Origin: Mytilisepta virgata
Taxonomy: Eukaryota; Mollusca; Bivalvia; Mytilida; Mytilidae
Direction: 5' to 3'
Length of the DNA: 64,000 nucleotides
NCBI GenBank assembly: GCA_028015205.1
Contig: CM051516.1
Span: 34,610,230-34,674,229 of the forward strand
Translations under genes and position numbers: made by a program
Notes under the pieces: model-generated
Told to the model about the DNA's origin: nothing
Databases searched by the model: none
Seen by the model: the letters and a program-made list of their open reading frames with translations, nothing else
In this document: positions 56,609 through 64,000 of the stretch, in pieces
Numbering within the stretch: the first letter of the stretch is position 1
Layout: each line of letters opens with the position of its first letter

Positions 56609-57002
56609 CATTCTTGATATTGTTTCATCAAAAAAGTTGATGCCCATCCTTTTAAATTCTGCAAAAAAGTGCTTGCCAATCTCAAAAATTCTATAATAAG
56701 AGTGCTTGCCCCTCTAAAACTTAAAGACAATCAATAATGATTTGGGTTCTTTTTCTATTTTAATGTTTGCATGTTTGTCTGGAAATCAAACAATAGACTT
56801 TGGTGTAATACAAAATACAAAATGTGCTTGTTAAATTTTATTGTTGTTTAAATCCAGTATGAATATATATGTATAGATACGATTTTATAAGTGCAGCCTG
56901 ATACAATATACATATAAACATCACAATTATTCTTTTTATTATCCATACTTTGTCTTTGGATATGTAAACCTAAACTATCTATTCATTTATACTTGTATTT
57001 TT

Positions 57003-57240
57003 GATATCTAACATGCTTGAAAATTCATCATATTCTAAATCAATACAGTCATTATCTCTGCTGGTCCTAGAATTAAAATCTCCCACAAGACAAATGTAAT
57101 CATAATCTAGCGAAAGGTTTAAAAACTCATTTTATGATGAATTTTCTGGAAGAATGTATATTATACCAAACATAATATCTTGATTTAGACGAAATATATC
57201 TTTGTTTATTGTAAACCATAATAAAACAAATAATGTAGAA
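57003..57240 (-). pseudogene. LINE endonuclease fragment
   Basis: On the minus strand a frame reads MFGIIYILPENSS, a stop, then NEFLNLSLDYDYICLVGDFN and SRTSRDNDCIDLE, the middle of an apurinic-type endonuclease of a LINE (the GDFN motif holds catalytic residues). Both ends are missing and there is an in-frame TAA near 57130. It is a dead scrap unrelated in frame to its neighbours. Confidence 0.75.
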
Positions 57241-57416
57241 GAAATAATTTACTTTTTTTTAAATACATGTGCTCTTGAAGTTATACTGTCATTTTGAAAT
57301 TAGTAAATATAAGTCAGTATGCAAATCTATTTCTATAGTTATTTTATATTTTTAAACATTAATCAGAAGCTATATACTGAATATATTAAACAAGTATAAT
57401 TTTACAAGCTTTAATA

Positions 57417-57680
57417 GGGGCCTCGGTGGCCGAGTGGTCTAGGTAGTTCATCGTGACTACTAAAGATCACTAGCCTGTCAACGCTGAGGCTGTGAGTTCG
57501 AATCTTACCGCTGGCGGGGTGTGTTCGACTCCAATCTTAATTGACAAGGATTGCCAATTTTCCTACCGAAGGTCTGTGATTTTCTCCGGGTACTTCGGCT
57601 TCCTCCACCAATAAAAACTGGCCGCCGCGAAATAGCCAAATGTGCTGAAAACGGCGTAAAACCCCAGCTAAACAAACAAA
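57417..57680 (+). mobile_element. tRNA-derived SINE with Meta-like central domain
   Basis: A 264-bp element flanked by exact 11-bp duplications AAGCTTTAATA (57406-57416 and 57681-57691). The head resembles a class II (Leu/Ser-like) tRNA: A box TGGCCGAGTGG at 57427-57437 and B box GAGTTCGAATC at about 57495. The body holds TTTTCTCCGGGTACTTCGGC and TTCCTCCACCA, resembling the Meta domain shared by many metazoan SINEs, then GGCCGCCGCGAAATAGCC and an (AACA)n-like tail (AAACAAACAAA). RNA polymerase III would transcribe it; a LINE supplies reverse transcriptase. With its target duplications intact it is a clear insertion. Confidence 0.92.
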
Positions 57681-57798
57681 AAGCTTTAATACATGGGAGA
57701 TAACTCCATTCATGTGAAAATTGTTAGTTGATCAAAGTTTTAAAAGTTGTGTTTTCATGTTATATGATTTAATTATTTCTAAAATGCATATTAAAATT

Positions 57799-60700
57799 AG
57801 GTCTTTCCACTTTCCGTGGAAAGACCTTTTGCTTTTGTTCTGATTATTTTTTTTTTTTTTTTTTTTTAGGTCTTTCCACTTTCCGTGGAAAGACCTTTTG
57901 CTTTTGTTCTGATTATTTTTTTTTTTTTTTTTTCTTCTGCCGTCTAGGATGTTTTTTTGTTACTTGACATATTGAAAAGATTTTTGGCCCATGATATCGT
58001 ACCATGATTACGATTTCACCATTGACCCTGTGTAACCGAACACCTTTTTTTATAGGAGTTATCTCCCCGCCCCCTTCTTTTCTTGTTATCTTTATTTCTC
58101 TGTAACCGTAAAAGATATCGACCTAAAATCTTTTGCAATGTCTTCAGTGTATCTGTGCGCAACTTTGTTCCATTTGGTCGGAAAGGATCTGACGACATTT
58201 CATAGGAGTTATTTCCCTTCAAACGACTTTCACTTTTGGTGTATCATACAAATTGTTATTTAGAGTTGAGATATCAACATGAAACTTTGTATTTAGGGTC
58301 CATGACCCCTAACAAGTAAAATGAGGTCAAGGTCAAAGGTCAAGGTCAAGTTCTAAATTTTGACTTTTGCTTGTTATCGCTTCTCCTCTGAAACGGTAAA
58401 AGATAGCTGATAAAATGTAATGGAGAAAATGTTAAGGACGTTGAGACCTAGCTTTGTAACATTTGCATAAAGTTGTATGACGTCATTTGATAGGCGTAAT
58501 TGCCGTTAGAACGTTTAAATTTGCAGTTTTTCGTTTATTTCTCAACAATGGTACATGATAAAGGCATGGGGTCTTTTGTTCTGACATCAAGGATTGATGA
58601 CCTTCAAATTGGCATCAAGGTCAAAGGTCAAGGTCAAGTTCTAAATTTTGACTTTTGCTTGTTATCGCTTCTCCTCTGAAACGGTAAAAGATAGCTGATA
58701 AAATGTAATGGAGAAAATGTTAAGGACGTTGAGACCTAGCTTTGTAACATTTGCATAAAGTTGTATGACGTCATTTGATAGGCGTAATTGCCGTTAGAAC
58801 GTTTAAATTTGCAGTTTTTCGTTTATTTCTCAACAATGGTACATGATAAAGGCATGGGGTCTTTTGTTCTGACATCAAGGATTGATGACCTTCAAATTGG
58901 CATCAAGGTCAAAGGTCAAGGTCAAGTTCGAAATTTTGACTTTTGCTTGTTATCGCTTCTCCTCTAAAACGGTAAAAGATAGCTGATAAAATGTAATGGA
59001 GAAAATGTTAAGGACGTTGAGACCTAGCTTTGTAACATTTGCATAAAGTTGTATGACGTCATTTGATAGGCGTAATTGCCGTTAGAACGTTTAAATTTGC
59101 AGTTTTTCGTTTATTTCTCAACAATGGTACATGATAAAGGCATGGGGTCTTTTGTTCTGACATCAAGGATTGATGACCTTCAAATTGGCATCAAGGTCAA
59201 AGGTCAAGGTCAAGTTCTAAATTTTGACTTTTGCTTGTTATCGCTTCTCCTCTGAAACGGTAAAAGATAGCTGATAAAATGTAATGGAGAAAATGTTAAG
59301 GACGTTGAGACCTAGCTTTGTAACATTTGCATAAAGTTGTATGACGTCATTTTATAGGCGTAATTGCCGTTAGAACGTTTAAATTTGCAGTTCTTCGTTT
59401 ATTTCTCAACAATGGTACATGATAAAGGCATGGAGTCTTTTGTTCTGACATCATGGATTGATGACCTTCAAATTGGCATCAAGGTCAAAGGTCAAGGTCA
59501 AGTGCTAAATTTTGACTTTTGCTTGTTATCGCTTCTCCTCTGAAACGGTAAAAGATAGCTGATAAAATGTAATGGAGAAAATGTTAAGGACGTTGAGACC
59601 TAGCTTTGTAACATTTGCATAAAAGTTGTATGATGTCATTTTATAGGCGTAATTGCCGTTAGAACGTTTAAATTTTCGGTTTTTCGTTTATTTCTCAACA
59701 ATGGTACATGATAAAGGCATGGGGTCTTTTGTTCTGACATCAAGGATTAATAACCTTCAAATTGACATCAAGGTCAAAGGTCAAGGTCAAGTTCGAAATT
59801 TTGACCTTTGCTTGTTATCGCTTCTCCTCTGAAACGGTAAAAGATAGCTGATAAAATGTAATGGAGAAAATGTTAAGGACGTTGAGACCTAGCTTTTGTT
59901 ACATTTGCATAAAAGTTGTATGACGTCATTTTATAGGCGTAATTGCCCCTAGAACGTTTAAATTTTCGTTTTTCGTTTATTTCTCAACAATGGTACATGA
60001 TAAAGGCATGGGGTCTTTTGTTTTAACATCAGGGACTCATAACCTTCAAATTGGCATCAAGGTCAAAGGTCAAGGTCAAGTTCTATTATTTGACATTTGC
60101 TTGTTATCACTACTCCTCTGAAATGGTTGTAGATAGCCAAAGAAATGTAATGGTGGAAATGTTTAGGACATTGATGCGGAAATTTGTTACATTTGAGTTA
60201 AAGTTGTATGACGTCATCTTTTGAGAGTAATTGCGCCTAGAACGTTCAAACTTAAGGTTTTTCGTTTATAACTTGACAATGGTACATAATAATGGCATGG
60301 GGTCTTCTACAATGACCTCAGCGACCAATGACCTTGAAATAGGTCAAAGGTCAAGGTCATGACCTATATTACGTATTTTGCATTTTTCACACTTTATAAG
60401 GTTTTTTCCAGAGTTATTGAAAGCGTGAAATTCAGGCACTACTTTTGATGACGTCATTTCTGGTAAGGTTATTATTTATGTAGACGTTTTTAGACGTTTT
60501 GAATATATTGGAATGTTAATTAACGTGACAATCTTACAGCCGATGAAAACGTCTAGAATTGTCAATTTATAAGGTCACATTAATGACGTTTTTGATGTTT
60601 ATAGTTCAAAACAGTATAATTCATCACAAACATTTTGTTAAAAATAAACATTTTTCTTCGTTATTCAAACTAGCAGTCCATATATTTTTTTAACAATTGT

Positions 60701-60930
60701 GAAATTACCTATCATATCAAACCAGAAGTGATATTTGTAATACGGGAAGTAGCATAATACCTCCCTTATTTCAATCAAAGAACCATAGAACCATATATTT
60801 TTGCAATCGATGAAATCTTAGATATGCTCTAAAACCAACAATTACATTTTAAACCTCATTTTTGTTATCAACAAATCTGCAATTGAGGTGGAAAGACCTT
60901 CAATTGTTCTCTGAAGAATTGGTTTTTAAT
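57799..60930 (+). mobile_element. Pearl/Helitron-like element with 288-bp core repeats, module 1
   Basis: The 5' end has a hairpin GGTCTTTCCAC-TTTCC-GTGGAAAGACC, itself duplicated (57800-57826 and 57869-57895, 69 bp apart). A conserved leader follows (TTCTTCTGCCGTCTAGGATG at 57932), then about seven tandem units of 288-289 bp (58330-60370), then a unique tail. The tail ends GAGGTGGAAAGACC (60885-60898), the inverse of the start, and a final hairpin CAATTGTTC-TCT-GAAGAATTG at 60901-60921. Inverted ends, a 3' subterminal hairpin and a tandem core are features of bivalve pearl elements and Helitron-2-like non-autonomous elements. The class is inference. Confidence 0.75.
58327..60370 (+). repeat. 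Array of 288-bp units carrying CRE and AGGTCA motifs
   Basis: Unit starts judged by TTCTAAATTT-type words: 58351, 58639, 58927, 59215, 59503, 59792, 60081, then a diverged last unit. Nearly every unit has AAGGTCAAAGGTCAAGGTCA (a direct repeat of AGGTCA spaced by 1 plus an extended half-site) and TGACGTCA (for example 58478-58485). Divergence rises toward the 3' end of the array, so the 5' units expanded most recently. Confidence 0.9.
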
Positions 60931-63098
60931 TTTTTTTTTTTTTCTTCTGCCGTCTAGGATGTTTTTTTGTTACTTGACATATTGAAAAGATTTTTGGCCC
61001 ATGATATCGTACAGTGATTACGATTTCACCATTGACCCTGTGTAACCGAACACCTTTTCTTATAGGAGTTATCTCCCCGCCCCCTTCTTTTCTTGTTATC
61101 TTTATTTCTCTGTAACCGTAGAAGATATCGACCTAAAATCTTTTGCAATGTCTTCAGTGTATCTGTGCGCAACTTTGTTCTAAATGGTCGGAAAGGATCT
61201 GACGACATTTCATAGGAGTTATTTCCCTTCAAACGACTTTCACTTTTGGTGTATCATACAAATTGTTATTTAGAGTTGAGATATCAACATGAAACTTTGT
61301 ATTTAGGGTCCATGACCCCTAACAAGTAAAATGAGGTCAAGGTCAAAGGTCAAGGTCAAGTTCTAAATTTTGACTTTTGCTTGTTATCGCTTCTCCTCTG
61401 AAACGGTAAAAGATAGCTGATAAAATGTAATGGAGAAAATGTTAAGGACGTTGAGACCTAGCTTTGTAACATTTGCATAAAGTTGTATGACGTCATTTTA
61501 TAGGCATAATTACCGTTAGAACATTTAAATTTGCAGTTTTTCGTTTATTTCTCAACAATGGTACATGATAAAGGCATGGGGTCTTTTGTTCTGACATCAA
61601 GGATTGATGACCTTCAAATTGGCATCAAGGTCAAAGGTCAAGGTCAAGTTCTAAATTTTGACTTTTGCTTGTTATCGCTTCTCCTCTGAAACGGTAAAAG
61701 ATAGCTGATGAAATGTAATGGAGAAAATGTTAAGGACGTTGAGACCTAGCTTTGTTACATTTGCATAACAGTTGTATGACGTCATTTTATAGGCGTAATT
61801 GCCGTTAGAACGTTTAAATTTTCGGTTTTTCGTTTATTTCTCAACAATGGTACATGATAAAGGCATGGGGTCTTTTGTTCTGACATCAAGGATTGATGAC
61901 CTTCAAATCGGCATCAAGGTCAAAGGTCAAGGTCAAGTTCTAAATTTTGACTTTTGCTTGTTATCGCTTCTCCTCTGAAACGGTAAAAGATAGCTGATAA
62001 AATGTAATGGAGAAAATGTTCAGGACGTTGAGACCTAGCTTTGTTACATTTGAGAAAAAGTTGTATGACGTCATTTTATAGGCGTAATTGCCCCTAGAAT
62101 GTTTAAATTTTTGTTTTTCGTTTATTTCTCAACAATGGTACATGATAAAGGCATGGGGTCTTTTGTTTTAACATCAGGGATTGATAACCTTCAAATTGGC
62201 ATCAAGGTCAAAGGTCAAGGTCAAGTTCTATTATTTGACATTTGCTTGTTATCACTACTCCTCTGAAATGGTTGTGGATAGCCAAGGAAATGTAATGGTG
62301 GAAATGTTTAGGACATTGATGCGCAACTTTGTTACATTTGAGTTCAAGTTGTATGACGTCATCTTTTGAGAGTAATTGCGCCTACAACGTTCAAACTTAA
62401 GGTTTTTCGTTGATAACTTGACAATGGTACATAATAATGGCATGGGGTCTTCTAAAATGACCTCAACGACCAATGACCTTGAAAAAGGTCACAAGGTCAA
62501 AGGTCAAGGTCATGACCTATATTACGTATTTTGCATTTTTTCACACTTTATAAGTTTTTTTCAGATTTTTAAAGCAATTAAAGCTATTGAAAGCGTGAAA
62601 TTCAGGCACTACTTTTGATGACGTCATTTCTGGCAACGTTATTATTTCTGTAGACGTTTTTAGACGTTTTGGATATATTGGAATGTTAATTAATGTGACA
62701 ATGTTACAACCCATGAAAACGTCTAGAATTGTCAATTTAAAAGGTCACATTAATGCCGTTTTTGATGTTTATAGTGCAAAACAGTATAATTCATCACAAA
62801 CATTTAGTTAACCAGAAATAAACATTTTTCTTAGTTATTCAAACTAGCAGTCCATATATTTTTTTAAAAATTGTGAAATTACCTATCGTATCAAACCAGA
62901 AGTGATATTTGTAATACGGGAAGTAGCATAATACCTCCCTTATTTCAGTACATAGAACCATATATCTTTGAAATCACTGAAAGTTTAGCTATGCTCTAAA
63001 ACCAACAATTACATTTTAAACCTCATTTTTTTTATCAACAAATCTGCAATTGAGGTGGAAAGACCTTCAATTGTTCTCTGAACAATTGGTTTTTAATT
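60931..63098 (+). mobile_element. Pearl/Helitron-like element, module 2 (tandem copy)
   Basis: Repeats module 1 from TTCTTCTGCCGTCTAGGATG (60942) onward at an offset of 3010 bp, with three fewer core units: TTCTA words at 61361, 61649, 61938 and 62226, plus the diverged last one. It ends GTGGAAAGACC at 63055-63065 and a perfect hairpin CAATTGTTC-TCT-GAACAATTG at 63068-63088. It lacks its own 5' hairpin, so the two modules share one. A 68-codon minus-strand frame occurs in both modules (58222-58016, 61232-61026), but it starts with TTG and lies in leader DNA. Confidence 0.75.
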
Positions 63099-63280
63099 GT
63101 TATTTTTGTGTTTATTATGTTTTGTGTGCCTGCAAAAGAAATTTGATACACACCGACAAAATTTATAGCAAAATTTTTTTCCTATAAAATAAGTTCTGGC
63201 CCATCCACTATACATATTAAAAAAAGAACTCGCCCATCCAAATATTTACACAAAAAAGTGCTTTCCCTGTCCCATTTTGC

Positions 63281-63315
63281 GCCGGCCCATCCATCTGATA
63301 AATATTGAACGGTCC
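63281..63315. repeat. Right arm of the 6.7-kb-spaced inverted repeat
   Basis: Complement of 56573-56608 (see there). Sequence before it (63140-63280) has GCCCATCCA words, as does the region after the left arm (GATGCCCATCC at about 56640), which supports a common origin. Confidence 0.65.
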
Positions 63316-63773
63316 CTTGAAAGTGACAGATCCGTTTCATCCTAACTTCTTACCCATATTTTGCAATCATCTTATTAACTTATCATTTCCATTTTATATC
63401 CAAAAGTTGCGTCTTTTGCGAATGTTACGAAAAGTGCATATTTATTTTCTAACTCCCGGAAGCAAATTATCCAGCCGTATTTTAGGTGCGGCCTGGGCGA
63501 TTTGGGTACCCCGACGTTACTGGCGTCACCAAATTTTCTAAGATAAGGTGTATGAATTAAATATTTATTCGACAATATACCATGAGAATAAAGAACAGGC
63601 ATACGTTGAGAGTTCTTGTTACCGACTTCCATAATAAGCAATAAAATCGCCCAGATTTTCCCTTTTGGATCGGATTATTTGCTGTTTTCATATCTATATA
63701 CCAACGGAATAACCACTCATCATATAGTCATAATAATCCGTTCTGGAATGGACGCTTTCATTTTAACATAATG
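63316..63773. other. No gene recognised
   Basis: Overlapping open frames of 78 and 88 codons on opposite strands (63305-63541, 63641-63375) have no domain I recognise. Confidence 0.4.
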
Positions 63774-63820
63774 ATTACTGCTGATGAGATGTCAGTCAAC
63801 GAAATGGCCATACAGTGCAT
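63774..63820 (+). ncRNA. Hammerhead-like ribozyme, divergent relative
   Basis: Stem I ACTG before the core pairs with CAGT (63813-63816), and a T-G pair extends it. Core CTGATGA 63781-63787; stem II GATG/CAAC with loop TCAGT (one A/A mismatch); GAAA 63801-63804; stem III TG-GC-CA; cleavage after ATA (63810-63812). The order and the ATA-CAG junction match the 380-bp family, but the surrounding sequence does not clearly align, so this is a distant relative or an independent case. One copy only. Confidence 0.55.
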
Positions 63821-64000
63821 AAAATTTATTTCGATATTTTGTGATACATTGTACTGTAATATGTTTTAGTTCCGTTTTCCATTTTCGTCTTCATTCTTGC
63901 TTTTCTGACTCAATTTTATTCAGTGGTTTATCTGTTCCTATAGTTAACGTCTAAGCTATGAGATATATTTTGATTAACCGTTTTAACGGTACAACAGATA

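Noticed and set aside
57417..57510. A functional tRNA gene
   Set aside because: The A and B boxes are followed by a SINE body, and the acceptor arms do not close; the target duplications mark a SINE.
58016..58222. 68-codon minus-strand frame kept in both pearl-like modules as a small gene
   Set aside because: It starts at TTG, has no domain, and the two copies are alike simply because the modules are recent duplicates.

Overview
The window looks like nuclear DNA of a marine bivalve, probably a mussel-like species. It is AT-rich and has almost no unique coding sequence. It is packed with repeat types that fit bivalves: a tRNA-headed SINE with a Meta-like central domain, pearl/Helitron-like elements carrying internal tandem repeats, Tx1-type and RTE-type LINE debris, and hammerhead-ribozyme repeats. 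Nothing prokaryotic is visible. All identifications come from reading the sequence; no database search was run.

Layout. 0-9 kb: a hammerhead-bearing dispersed repeat, a 35-bp hairpin, a Harbinger-like MITE (2558-2768) and a broken LINE on the minus strand (4191-6850). 9.8-12.45 kb: a 50-bp satellite array of about 51 units. 13.8-25.6 kb: dispersed repeats, a 5'-truncated RTE-like LINE (19143-20265, minus) and two 380-bp hammerhead units (21960-22516). 25.7-27.9 kb: a 2.1-kb element that starts with a perfect palindrome; a second copy lies at 46323-48360. 28.5-31.1 kb: several hairpin or fold-back elements. 36.8-38.3 kb: the best copy of the dispersed hammerhead family, then the only plausible host gene, a 169-residue single-span membrane protein (37788-38297). 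40.0-46.3 kb: a nearly intact Tx1/L1-like LINE on the minus strand, truncated inside ORF1 and broken by one base in ORF2. 48.7-50.5 kb: another tandem hammerhead repeat and a LINE 3' fragment. 52.6-53.6 kb: a non-autonomous Helitron with a clear 3' hairpin and CTAG end. 56.6-63.3 kb: a nested complex with a LINE endonuclease scrap, a SINE with 11-bp target duplications and a double pearl/Helitron-like element. The last contains about a dozen 288-bp units, most carrying a CRE palindrome and nuclear-receptor half-sites. A third, divergent hammerhead lies at 63774-63820.

How the parts relate. The window is a record of nested mobile-element insertions rather than a set of cooperating genes. The most interesting system is a superfamily of repeats with hammerhead ribozymes. 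One form is a tandem 380-bp unit, as expected for retrozymes or Penelope-type terminal repeats. The other is a dispersed form of roughly 300-400 bp. The two share sequence blocks outside the ribozyme, yet differ in the stem sequences while keeping the pairing. The Tx1-like and RTE-like LINEs show where reverse transcriptase could have come from, but no intact one is present here.
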